A DNA stretch of 64,000 nucleotides from positions 25,447 through 89,446 of the forward strand of contig SUYN01000007.1 of NCBI GenBank assembly GCA_015060405.1, written 5' to 3'. Below the pieces are notes generated by a model, which was not told the origin of the DNA, ran no database searches, and saw only the letters and a list, made by a program, of their open reading frames with translations. The translations under genes and the position numbers were made by a program. Source of the DNA: Bacteroidales bacterium (lineage in GTDB: Bacteria > Bacteroidota > Bacteroidia > Bacteroidales > UBA932). This document shows, piece after piece, positions 20,544-29,232 of the stretch. Numbering within the stretch: the stretch's first letter is position 1; every line of letters starts with the position of its first letter.

Positions 20544-20784
20544 CATCAAATCTTAAAGTCTTCAAAGTTATATATTTTTTCTAATAAAAAAGAGTCTGAA
20601 AAACTATTTTGACATTTTTCATCTCAACATTTGAAATATCGATAAAAAAGCACTACATTTACTTCGATTTTGAAACAAATAACGTGCTGTTTCAAAACAA
20701 CTGAAACACGCGTCCCGCCACGACCCGGGAAAACACAGAAACTTGGAAAACACATAAACATAAAACATCTAAAACAAAAAAGTA

Positions 20785-21003
20785 ATGGCATTCAAAGGAG
20801 CAATCGAAGTCGACACACAGAAATGCAAAGGCTGCGGAGTATGTGTAGAGAACTGCCCGACCAAGAGCATAGAGCTCTCCAAACTGGTCAACAACAAGGG
20901 TTATCATTATGCCGAGATGGTTGGAGAAGCTTGCATAGGCTGTTCAAACTGTGCAATAGTCTGCCCGGATTCGGTGATTACTGTTTACAGAGTTAAAATT
21001 TAG
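20785..21003 (+). CDS. 2-oxoacid:ferredoxin oxidoreductase delta subunit (4Fe-4S ferredoxin)
   Basis: 72 aa; CKGCGVCVENCP and CIGCSNCAIVCP. Confidence 0.9.
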   Translation: MAFKGAIEVDTQKCKGCGVCVENCPTKSIELSKLVNNKGYHYAEMVGEACIGCSNCAIVCPDSVITVYRVKI

Positions 21004-21007
21004 TGAT

Positions 21008-22090
21008 ATGGCAGAGAAAATTCTGATGAAAGGAAACGAGGCGATTGCCATATCGGCAATACGCAACGGTGCGGACGGATATTTCGGTTATCCGATCACC
21101 CCGCAGTCTGAAGTGATGGAGACTCTCATGAAGGAAAGACCTTGGCTCACCACAGGCATGGTGGTTCTTCAGGCAGAGAGCGAGACATCTTCAATCAACA
21201 TGGTCTACGGCGGCGCATGCTGCGGCAAGAAGGTGATGACATCTTCAAGCTCACCTGGTATAAGCCTCATGTGCGAAGGCCTCAGCTACCTTGCAGGTGC
21301 AGAGCTTCCATGCGTGGTTGTAAACTGCCAGCGCGGCGGCCCTGGTCTTGGAACCATCCAGCCGAGCCAGAGTGACTACAACCAGTGCGTGAAGGGCGGC
21401 GGACATGGCGACTACAATGCCATAGTCCTTGCTCCGGCTTCAGCCCAGGACATGTACGACTTCGTAGACACCGGTTTTGACCTTGCATTCAAATACCGCA
21501 CTCCTGTCATCATCCTCGCTGACGGTATCGTCGGACAGATGATGGAGAAGGTTGAACTCCGTCCGGAGAAGCCTCGCATGACAGAAGAAGAGCTGAAGGC
21601 AATCGCCCCTTGGGCCACTACCGGAAAATCAGCAGACAGAAACTACAACTTCATCACCTCCCTCGCCCTCGAGTCTGACGTCCAGGAGAGATTCAACCAG
21701 AAACTCGCCGCAAAGTACGAGGTGATCAAGGAGAATGAAGTAAGATACGAAGAGTACCAGACAGCAGACGCCGAATATCTTTTCGTCGCATTCGGCTGCT
21801 CAGCCCGCATTTGCGAGGCCGTAGTTGACCAGCTCCGCGAGGAAGGCATCAAGGCAGGTCTCCTCAGGCCGGTCACCCTCTTCCCATTCCCGACCAGGAG
21901 ACTCCAGGAGCTTTCAGGACAGGTAAAGAGCATGATGAGCATCGAGCTCAACCTCGGACAGATGGTAGATGACGTAAGACTCGCAGTCAATGGTGCTTGC
22001 CCTGTAGGATTCTATGGAAGACAGGGTGGAAACATCTACACCCCAGACGAGATCGCAGAGGCGTTCAAGAAGTTCAACAATCTGAAATAA
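21008..22090 (+). CDS. 2-oxoacid:ferredoxin oxidoreductase alpha subunit (VorB/KorA type)
   Basis: 360 aa; KGNEAIAISAIRNGADGYFGYPITPQSEV. Confidence 0.92.
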   Translation: MAEKILMKGNEAIAISAIRNGADGYFGYPITPQSEVMETLMKERPWLTTGMVVLQAESETSSINMVYGGACCGKKVMTSSSSPGISLMCEGLSYLAGAELPCVVVNCQRGGPGLGTIQPSQSDYNQCVKGGGHGDYNAIVLAPASAQDMYDFVDTGFDLAFKYRTPVIILADGIVGQMMEKVELRPEKPRMTEEELKAIAPWATTGKSADRNYNFITSLALESDVQERFNQKLAAKYEVIKENEVRYEEYQTADAEYLFVAFGCSARICEAVVDQLREEGIKAGLLRPVTLFPFPTRRLQELSGQVKSMMSIELNLGQMVDDVRLAVNGACPVGFYGRQGGNIYTPDEIAEAFKKFNNLK

Positions 22091-22099
22091 GGAAACAAA

Positions 22100-22873
22100 A
22101 TGAATATAGAAGACATCAAGAAACCCGAGAACATCGTCTACAAGAAGACTCCTATCCTGACAGACACAGTGATGCATTATTGTCCGGGATGTTCTCATGG
22201 TACAGTCCACAAGCTCGTCGCCGAGGTCATCGAAGAGATGGGCATCCAGGACAAGACAATCGCCATCAGCCCTGTAGGCTGCTCGGTATTTGCATACAAC
22301 TACCTCAACATCGACTGGCAGCAGGCCGCTCACGGACGCGCACCTGCCCTTGCTACAGCCACCAAACGTCTGAACCCGGACAAATACGTGTTCACATATC
22401 AGGGAGACGGTGACCTCGCATCGATCGGAACAGCGGAGATCATCCATGCATGCAGCCGAGGCGAGAACATCGTTGTGATCTTCATCAACAACGGTATATA
22501 TGGTATGACAGGAGGTCAGATGGCCCCTACCACCCTTCTCGGAATGAAGACCGCAACCACTCCTTACGGCCGTGACGCAAAGCTCAACGGTTTCCCGCTC
22601 GTACTCGCCCCTATGATCGCGCAGCTTGACGGAACAGCCTTCATCACAAGACAGTCAGTTCACACTGCACCTGCAGCACGCAAGGCAAAGGCAGCCATCA
22701 GGAAGGCCTTCGAATACAGCCAGAAGGGAATCGGACTTTCATTCGTGGAGATCGTCGCAACCTGCAACTCAGGTTGGAAGATGAGCCCTGTGGCAGCTAA
22801 CAAGTGGATGGTGGAGAACATGTTCCCTAAATATCCGCTCGGAGACATTAAGGACGTATTAAAAACAGAGTAA
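22100..22873 (+). CDS. 2-oxoacid:ferredoxin oxidoreductase beta subunit (TPP-dependent)
   Basis: 257 aa; YCPGCSHGTVHKLVAE and GDGDLASIGTAEIIHACSRGENI TPP motif. Confidence 0.93.
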   Translation: MNIEDIKKPENIVYKKTPILTDTVMHYCPGCSHGTVHKLVAEVIEEMGIQDKTIAISPVGCSVFAYNYLNIDWQQAAHGRAPALATATKRLNPDKYVFTYQGDGDLASIGTAEIIHACSRGENIVVIFINNGIYGMTGGQMAPTTLLGMKTATTPYGRDAKLNGFPLVLAPMIAQLDGTAFITRQSVHTAPAARKAKAAIRKAFEYSQKGIGLSFVEIVATCNSGWKMSPVAANKWMVENMFPKYPLGDIKDVLKTE

Positions 22874-22875
22874 TC

Positions 22876-23421
22876 ATGAAAGAAGAAATAATCATAGCAG
22901 GATTCGGAGGACAGGGTGTCCTTTCGATGGGAAAGATCCTCGCCTACTGCGCAATCATGCAGGACATGGAGGTGACCTGGATGCCATCTTACGGCCCTGA
23001 GATGCGTGGTGGTACAGCCAACGTATGCGTCATCATCAGCGACAAGAAGATCAGCTCGCCTATCGTGACGAAATACGACACAGCCATCATCCTCAACCAG
23101 CAGTCGCTGGACAAGTTCGAGAGCACTGTAAAGCCTGGAGGTCTTCTGGTGTATGACCCTAACGGAATCATCAACCCTCCTACAAGGACAGACATCCGCA
23201 TCTGCAGGATAGACGCGATCAATGTAGCTGCCCAGGTCGGCAATTCGAAGGTGTACAACATGGCTGTGATGGGAGCATTCCTCAAGATGAAACCGCTCAT
23301 CAACCCTGAAAACATCGACAAGGGGCTCGCGAAATGCATCCCTGCCCGTTATGCAGACCTGATTTCACTCAACAAGGCTGCCATCGAAGAAGGCATGAAG
23401 GCCGTCGAAGTGATCCTCTAG
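22876..23421 (+). CDS. 2-oxoacid:ferredoxin oxidoreductase gamma subunit
   Basis: 181 aa; EEIIIAGFGGQGVLSMGKILAYC. Confidence 0.93.
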   Translation: MKEEIIIAGFGGQGVLSMGKILAYCAIMQDMEVTWMPSYGPEMRGGTANVCVIISDKKISSPIVTKYDTAIILNQQSLDKFESTVKPGGLLVYDPNGIINPPTRTDIRICRIDAINVAAQVGNSKVYNMAVMGAFLKMKPLINPENIDKGLAKCIPARYADLISLNKAAIEEGMKAVEVIL

Positions 23422-23437
23422 TCACACGCTCATATAT

Positions 23438-23490
23438 AAACTGCTTTGATTTGTTCAATTTATTTTGAGAAATCAAAGCAGTTTATTATT
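23438..23490 (+). terminator. Intrinsic terminator after oxidoreductase operon
   Basis: AAACTGCTTTGATT ... AATCAAAGCAGTTT followed by ATTATTTTTG. Confidence 0.7.
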
Positions 23491-23519
23491 TTTGCATTGT
23501 ATGCGGAAATTTTTGTAAA

Positions 23520-23792
23520 ATGCTGGAAAACGTCAGGAAACAGATAACGCGGCTCATCGCCGCCTATGAATCAGAGAGGGAGCAGAAGCTTAAGCTCCAG
23601 TCTGAGCTTGATGAGGCAAAGGCAGAAAACGAAGCATACAGGAAGCAGATTATTGAGTTAGAAAGACAGATCGATAACCAGAAACTGACAGACGCCTTCA
23701 TGGCGGGCGGCACAGACACGGCCGCAGCCAAGAAGAAGATCGACAGCCTGGTAAGGGAGATTGACAGATGCATAAAGCTGATGGAGGGATAG
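23520..23792 (+). CDS. Small coiled-coil protein, possible ZapA partner
   Basis: 90 aa, heptad-like (ESEREQKLKLQSELDEAKAENEAYRKQIIELERQI); stop is 1 nt before zapA ATG. Confidence 0.6.
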   Translation: MLENVRKQITRLIAAYESEREQKLKLQSELDEAKAENEAYRKQIIELERQIDNQKLTDAFMAGGTDTAAAKKKIDSLVREIDRCIKLMEG

Positions 23793-23793
23793 T

Positions 23794-24093
23794 ATGGGAC
23801 AGCAGAAGATCACAGTGAAGATTGCAGGCCGGCCGTATGTCCTGAACTCATCGTCACCCGAACAGGAATGGAAGATCAGGACCTCTGCCGACGAGATAAA
23901 CAGGAAGGTCAATGCTTACCTGGACAAATTTCCGGGAAAGAGCATAGTTGACATACTGTCATTTGTGGCACTGAATGTGTGCATATCAAATCTGACACTT
24001 CAGGAGCAGATGAAGAATCTGACGAACGAGGAAAACGCTCTTGCAGAAGAGCTTTCAGGTTATCTTGACAATATTGATAAAAACAGCCGTTAG
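23794..24093 (+). CDS. zapA: Cell division protein ZapA
   Basis: 99 aa; KITVKIAGRPYVLNSSSPEQEWKIRTSADEINRKV. Confidence 0.88.
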   Translation: MGQQKITVKIAGRPYVLNSSSPEQEWKIRTSADEINRKVNAYLDKFPGKSIVDILSFVALNVCISNLTLQEQMKNLTNEENALAEELSGYLDNIDKNSR

Positions 24094-24098
24094 TTACT

Positions 24099-24106
24099 TA
24101 TTTTTG
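24099..24106 (+). promoter_or_regulatory. -7 element for the downstream ncRNA
   Basis: TATTTTTG just past the zapA stop codon, TTG about 22 bp upstream. Confidence 0.45.
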
Positions 24107-24111
24107 CTGAA

Positions 24112-24275
24112 ATCAACACTAATAATGTAACCGGGATGACTCGGATGGCAATGATGGACCTATGTTACCCTTATGGGGATTCCGCTTGCGGGACGGAGGA
24201 TATCTGAACCATGGATCCGGCACCCAAATCTTATTCTTTAAGATTTTCTGACAAACTGGCTAACGGCTTTTTCTT
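24112..24275 (+). ncRNA. ssrS: Structured ncRNA, probable 6S RNA
   Basis: About 160-nt non-coding, structured segment between zapA and rny with its own promoter-like element and a downstream terminator; position next to zapA matches 6S RNA synteny. Ends are approximate. Confidence 0.55.
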
Positions 24276-24282
24276 TATAACT

Positions 24283-24317
24283 TGACCAGTCTGCTTATGT
24301 AAGACTGGTCATTTTTT
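24283..24317 (+). terminator. Intrinsic terminator
   Basis: TGACCAGTCT-GCTTATGTA-AGACTGGTCA then TTTTTT. Confidence 0.85.
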
Positions 24318-24343
24318 GTAAAGACTAAAACCATATATACATT

Positions 24344-25885
24344 ATGAATACATTAATTCTAGTTTTAACAGGTCTATCGAGTGGGGCAGCCGCACTCGCA
24401 GCCTACATAATTGTCCATAGAATAGTTCTTAAAGGACAAAAGGAAGATATCATCAAGAAAGCAGAGCTTGAGGCAGAGAGCATCAAAAAGGAAAAGATCT
24501 TCCAGGCAAAGGAGAAGTTCCTGCAGCTCAAGAGCGAGCACGAGCAGTACATCAATGAGAAGAACAAGATAATCAGCGAGACTGAGAGCCGTCTGAAGCA
24601 GAAGGAGAACAACCTCAACCAGCAGAGTTCAGAGCTTGGCCGCAAGCAGAAGGAGACTGACGCAATAAGACAGAATCTTAAGAACCAGATCGAGATTGCG
24701 AACAAGAAGACTGAGGAATACGAGCAGCTCAAGCAGACAGCCATCAAGCAGATCGAGGAGATCGCAGGACTTACTGCAGCGGAGGCGAAGAACCAGCTCA
24801 TCGAAAGCATGAAGGCCGAGGCCAAGACCCAGGCTCAGTCATATATCAACGATGTGATGGACGAAGCACGCCTCACAGCTTCAAAAGAGGCCAAACGAAT
24901 TGTAATCAACACAATACAGCGCACAGCATCAGAGACTGCGATTGAAAATGCCGTCACTGTCTTCCACATCGAGAGCGACGAGATCAAAGGCAGGATCATC
25001 GGCCGTGAGGGAAGGAACATACGAGCACTGGAGGCGGCTACAGGAGTGGAAATCGTCGTTGACGACACACCGGAAGCCATCCTCCTTTCGGCATTTGACC
25101 CTGTAAGAAGAGAGGTCGCACGTCTGGCCCTGCACCAGCTTGTCATCGACGGACGTATCCATCCTGCACGTATCGAGGAAGTGGTGGCAAAGGTACAGAA
25201 GCAGCTCGAGGATGAGATCATGGAGACAGGTAAGAGGACATGCATCGACCTGGGCATCCACGGAATGCACATCGAGCTTGTGAAGCTCATCGGCAGAATG
25301 AAGTACCGTTCTTCATACGGTCAGAACCTCCTCCAGCATGCACGCGAAGTTGCAAACATCTGTGCGACAATGGCATCGGAGCTCGGCCTGAATCCGAAGA
25401 CTGCCAAGAGGGCCGGACTTCTCCACGACATAGGAAAGGTTTCCGACGAGGATCCGGAGCTTCCACACGCACTCCTCGGCATGAAGCTGGCTGAGAAATA
25501 CAAGGAAAAGCCAGATGTATGCAATGCCATCGGCGCCCACCATGAGGAGATCGAGATGACATCCATCATATCTCCTCTCGTAATGGTCGGAGACGCCATT
25601 TCAGGAGCAAGACCAGGTGCACGCCGCGAGGTTATCGAATCCTACATCAAGAGACTCAAGGAGATGGAGGACATCGCAAAGTCTCACAACGGAGTCACAA
25701 AGACCTATGCGATCCAGGCAGGACGCGAGCTTCGTGTCATCGTCGGTGCCGATCAGGTCAGCGATCAGGAGGCCGAGTCACTGTCAGTTGACATAGCAAG
25801 GAAGATTCAGGAAGAGATGGTATATCCTGGTCAGGTGAAGATCACCGTAATCCGCGAAACAAGATCAGTAGCATTTGCAAAATAA
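24344..25885 (+). CDS. rny: Ribonuclease Y
   Basis: 513 aa; N-terminal TM, coiled coil, KH domain ([28 protein letters not shown]), HD domain. Confidence 0.96.
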   Translation: MNTLILVLTGLSSGAAALAAYIIVHRIVLKGQKEDIIKKAELEAESIKKEKIFQAKEKFLQLKSEHEQYINEKNKIISETESRLKQKENNLNQQSSELGRKQKETDAIRQNLKNQIEIANKKTEEYEQLKQTAIKQIEEIAGLTAAEAKNQLIESMKAEAKTQAQSYINDVMDEARLTASKEAKRIVINTIQRTASETAIENAVTVFHIESDEIKGRIIGREGRNIRALEAATGVEIVVDDTPEAILLSAFDPVRREVARLALHQLVIDGRIHPARIEEVVAKVQKQLEDEIMETGKRTCIDLGIHGMHIELVKLIGRMKYRSSYGQNLLQHAREVANICATMASELGLNPKTAKRAGLLHDIGKVSDEDPELPHALLGMKLAEKYKEKPDVCNAIGAHHEEIEMTSIISPLVMVGDAISGARPGARREVIESYIKRLKEMEDIAKSHNGVTKTYAIQAGRELRVIVGADQVSDQEAESLSVDIARKIQEEMVYPGQVKITVIRETRSVAFAK

Positions 25886-25903
25886 AAAACATAAACAAAT
25901 CGT

Positions 25904-27829
25904 ATGAAAAAAGTCCTTTCCATACTGTCAACCCTGATAATCAGTGTTGCAGCATTTGCCCAAGGTCAGCTGGTGACCTGGTCATCTCACGTAGAGGAGG
26001 CTGGTGACAATGTCTACAAAGTGATCTTTACAGGAAAGATCGCTGAAGGTTACCACACCTACACTCTCGCAGATGAATTCTCGGCGACAGAATTCATGGA
26101 TCCTGCAGTAACAGGCGGAGAACTTGTCGGCGAGCCGTACGAGCTCAGCACACCGACTGAAGAAACAGATGAATTCGGAGACCTTGCCAGACATTACTAC
26201 AACGAGATCGTCATCGCCCAGGATATAAAGGCTGAAGATGGAGCTGTGTTCACCGGCACGATATTCACAAACTCATGCACAGGAGGCGCATGCAAGGCTG
26301 AATACTACGACTTCGAGGTGACCATCGGCGATGGAGCTGCTGCCGGAGCGCCTGCACAGAAGACAGCCTTCCCATGGGGCCTCATCCTTCAGGCCATCCT
26401 CTGGGGCTTCGCGATGCTCATGACACCTTGCGTGTTCCCTATGGTGCCTATGACGGTGTCTTTCTTCCTCAAGGGTTCCGATTCTGTAGCCCAGGGAAGA
26501 TTCAAGGCCGGCATGTACGGACTTTTCATCGTTGCGCTCTACACATTGCCGATTGCGCTGCTCATCATCATCACAAGAGTGGTCGGAGGCGAATCGGTAA
26601 CAGCCGACATCTTCAACTGGATTGCCACACACTGGCTGCCTAACATCCTGTTCTTCATCATATTCATGGTGTTTGCAGCATCATTCTTCGGAGCATTCGA
26701 GATCACTCTTCCTCAGTCACTCGTAAACAAGAGCGACAAGGGATCGGACAAGAAGGGCCTTGCAGGTGTATTCTTCATGGCACTCACCCTCGTGCTTGTG
26801 TCATTCTCATGTACAGGCCCTATCGTAGGAAACGTGCTCATCCAGGCTACATCAAGCAACGGCGCATGGTGGATCCCTATCGTGACCATGCTCGCATTCT
26901 CGATAGCATTCGCACTTCCTTTCACCCTTCTCGCATTCTTCCCTTCACTCCTGAAGGACCTCAAGAAGAGCGGTGGCGGATGGCTGAACACAGTAAAGGT
27001 GGTGATGGGATTCATCGAGGTGGCACTCGGTTTCAAGTTCCTCAGCGTTGCTGACCAGACCTATCACTGGGGACTCCTCGACAGAGAGGTTTATCTTGCA
27101 ATCTGGATCGTATGTTTCTCTCTCCTTGGTTTCTACCTTCTCGGCAAGATCCGTTTTGCACACGATGACGAAGTTACCCACGTGTCTGTTCCAAGACTCA
27201 CATTGGCAATCGTCGTATTCTCATTCGTAGTCTACATGATCCCAGGAATGTTCGGTGCTCCTTTGAAGGCCCTTTCAGGATATATGCCGCCGATCTCTTC
27301 ACAGGACTTTGTGCTCTCTGCCGGAGGTCCTGCACAGCAGGTGACAGCTGCTCCTGCACATCAGGAGGGAACAAAATACGACTTTCTCCATCTGCCGCAC
27401 GGACTTCAGGGATATTTCGATCTCGACGAGGCTCTTGACGCAGCCAAGAAGGCAGGCAAGCCTGTATTCGTCGACGTGACAGGACACGGATGTGTAAACT
27501 GCCGTGAAATGGAGTCAAGAGTATGGAGTGCACCGGAAGTTCTGGACAAACTTCATAATGACTATATAGTGGTTGCCCTCTATGTCGACGACAAGTACAA
27601 GCTTGCAAAGGAAGACTGGGTGACAGATGAGACGACAGGAGATGTCTACAAGGACCTCGGGCGTGCGAACTCGTACATCGCCCGCACAAAATGGAATGTG
27701 AACGCACAACCTAACTACGTGCTTCTCTCCCCTGACGGAGAAATGCTCGTTCCTGTACGTGGCTATGACCTCTCGGTTGACGGTTTTGTTGATTTCCTTC
27801 AGAGCGGACTCGACGCATTTGAGAAATAA
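25904..27829 (+). CDS. dsbD: Thiol:disulfide interchange protein DsbD-like (cytochrome c biogenesis TM domain plus thioredoxin domain)
   Basis: 641 aa; MLMTPCVFPMVPMTVSFF, FSCTGPIVG and C-terminal VDVTGHGCVNCREME thioredoxin-like motif. Confidence 0.9.
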   Translation: MKKVLSILSTLIISVAAFAQGQLVTWSSHVEEAGDNVYKVIFTGKIAEGYHTYTLADEFSATEFMDPAVTGGELVGEPYELSTPTEETDEFGDLARHYYNEIVIAQDIKAEDGAVFTGTIFTNSCTGGACKAEYYDFEVTIGDGAAAGAPAQKTAFPWGLILQAILWGFAMLMTPCVFPMVPMTVSFFLKGSDSVAQGRFKAGMYGLFIVALYTLPIALLIIITRVVGGESVTADIFNWIATHWLPNILFFIIFMVFAASFFGAFEITLPQSLVNKSDKGSDKKGLAGVFFMALTLVLVSFSCTGPIVGNVLIQATSSNGAWWIPIVTMLAFSIAFALPFTLLAFFPSLLKDLKKSGGGWLNTVKVVMGFIEVALGFKFLSVADQTYHWGLLDREVYLAIWIVCFSLLGFYLLGKIRFAHDDEVTHVSVPRLTLAIVVFSFVVYMIPGMFGAPLKALSGYMPPISSQDFVLSAGGPAQQVTAAPAHQEGTKYDFLHLPHGLQGYFDLDEALDAAKKAGKPVFVDVTGHGCVNCREMESRVWSAPEVLDKLHNDYIVVALYVDDKYKLAKEDWVTDETTGDVYKDLGRANSYIARTKWNVNAQPNYVLLSPDGEMLVPVRGYDLSVDGFVDFLQSGLDAFEK

Positions 27830-27838
27830 TCTGTAAAT

Positions 27839-27882
27839 GACGGAAGAGACAGTGAAGCTTATGCACAACTGTCTCTTCTGTC
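27839..27882 (+). terminator. Stem-loop downstream of dsbD
   Basis: GACGGAAGAGACAG ... CTGTCTCTTCTGTC (14-bp stem, 1 mismatch). Confidence 0.5.
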
Positions 27883-27897
27883 GTTATAAGGGACAAC

Positions 27898-28196
27898 ATG
27901 AAAAGAACAGCACTGATCACAGCCATAGCGGCAGCAGTACTTATGTCGGTATCGGCCAAGTGACAGAATATCCAGCTTGCCAGATGCAGGATACGGATCT
28001 GAACTGGCTTGCAGGAGCCTTCCTCGGCACCTCGACCACGACGACTGATGCGGCAAGTTCAAGAAGCTGACGCCGACAATGTACATACTCGCAGTTCTCT
28101 TCATATTGAAGTACATCTTCATATAGAAGGAATCATCCGGGCTGGCGGATGTAAAGACCACTATTTTTCGGTACCATACCCAGGGCCTGGACCTTC
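27898..28196 (+). pseudogene. Decayed membrane/exported protein ORF
   Basis: ATG gives MKRTALITAIAAAVLMSVSAK then stop; other frames give DLNWLAGAFLGT and GKFKKLTPTMYILAVLFILKYIFI (TM-like) interrupted by stops. Confidence 0.35.
28138..28151 (+). repeat. Left copy of 14-bp inverted repeat flanking the TA-like module
   Basis: CGGGCTGGCGGATG; exact reverse complement at 29157-29170. Confidence 0.6.
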
Positions 28197-28532
28197 ACTG
28201 AACTGTCTTCGTCTGGACTCGCTGAAGCTTTTATAGCCGTTTACTCTTTTGCGGCATCTCTTTACGGTAATAATCTCTTCTCCAAGTACAACTTCTATTT
28301 TGGCAATGGTAGCCAATGTGAAATTGTGTTGCCCACTCATCCATTTTGATATTTCAGCATTCTTTTTGCCCATTGCATTTGCAAAATCTGTCTTGCTCCA
28401 TCCTTTCCGTTTAAGAATGTCGCTTATGCGCGCTGCTATTGCAAAAGAGTGCGAACTCATACGTCTCTTTTCTTCTGGAATAACAGAATATAATTCCTCG
28501 AATAACGGATCGGAGTAATGAACTGCTGTCAT
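28161..28532 (-). CDS. XRE-family helix-turn-helix protein, putative antitoxin
   Basis: 123 aa; AARISDILKRKGWSKTDFANAMGKKNAEISKWMSGQHNFTLATIAKIEVVLGEEII. Confidence 0.8.
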   Translation of the reverse strand: MTAVHYSDPLFEELYSVIPEEKRRMSSHSFAIAARISDILKRKGWSKTDFANAMGKKNAEISKWMSGQHNFTLATIAKIEVVLGEEIITVKRCRKRVNGYKSFSESRRRQFSEGPGPGYGTEK

Positions 28533-28533
28533 G

Positions 28534-29028
28534 TCAATCTATATATAGTTTAATATTGTATATGATCTCTTCTATGTCTTTCCCTTCTGATTCTATTACG
28601 GACAATTCCTTGTCTATTCTTTGCAAAGTCTGTACATATCCGGACAGACATCCGTCTTCCTGATATGTCTTCGTCACTTTGACTCCTCCACCTCCAACAA
28701 TCAACAGTCTATCAGATATCCTTATGCAGTAGAGTCTTAGAGTACCGTTATCTTTCAGTTTCCCGCAAGATGCAAATAATGGTATCGCGCATATCCTATC
28801 TGTCATTTTGCCTTCCGGACGGAAGAATGACTCCCTGACTCCATACCGGGAGACTCCCGCCAATGTCTGCAGAATCTGCTGAAAATCATGTTTCATGCTA
28901 TCATTTTCTACTCCCATATAGGCATGGAGGAAATGATGCAGTTCTGTGGTTTCATTCCCATCGATCCTTATAGAAAAGATCTCCGCCACTTCCGTCAATC
29001 TGAATGGTACAAACTCAACCTCTCTCAT
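28534..29028 (-). CDS. Uncharacterised protein, putative toxin partner of the XRE protein
   Basis: ORF to 29043 in track; promoter position favours internal Met at 29028 (MREVEFVPFRLTEVAEIF...); 1 bp separates it from the XRE gene. Confidence 0.6.
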   Translation of the reverse strand: MREVEFVPFRLTEVAEIFSIRIDGNETTELHHFLHAYMGVENDSMKHDFQQILQTLAGVSRYGVRESFFRPEGKMTDRICAIPLFASCGKLKDNGTLRLYCIRISDRLLIVGGGGVKVTKTYQEDGCLSGYVQTLQRIDKELSVIESEGKDIEEIIYNIKLYID

Positions 29029-29050
29029 AGCCCTCGGTTTCACTTACATG

Positions 29051-29080
29051 CAAATATATGCACATCATTTTAAAAAGCAA
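29051..29080 (-). promoter_or_regulatory. Bacteroidota promoter of the TA-like operon
   Basis: Minus strand TTG-N19-TATATTTG. Confidence 0.65.
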
Positions 29081-29095
29081 TGGATTAGGGCTATA

Positions 29096-29119
29096 TTTTT
29101 TAACTTATAAGTTAAAAAA
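29096..29119. promoter_or_regulatory. Perfect 24-bp palindrome, candidate operator
   Basis: TTTTTTAACTTATAAGTTAAAAAA immediately upstream of the TA-like promoter. Confidence 0.55.
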
Positions 29120-29156
29120 CAGGCATCGCCGGAGCTCCGCATCTTTGGGGCATAAT

Positions 29157-29212
29157 CATCCGCCAGCCCGTCATCGCGGAAGCGCATGCTTCAGACGATG
29201 ACGAGCTGGCGG
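29157..29212. repeat. Long imperfect stem-loop containing the right copy of the 14-bp inverted repeat
   Basis: CCGCCAGCCCGTCATCG ... CGATGACGAGCTGGCGG (17 bp, 1 mismatch) around inner GAAGCGCATGCTTC. Confidence 0.6.
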
Positions 29213-29232
29213 TCGGTTATGAGAGACTGTCC

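Noticed and set aside
27859-28236. Small ORFs 27859..28161 (-) and 28009..28236 (+)
   Set aside because: No domain-like features; fragments of a probable decayed gene
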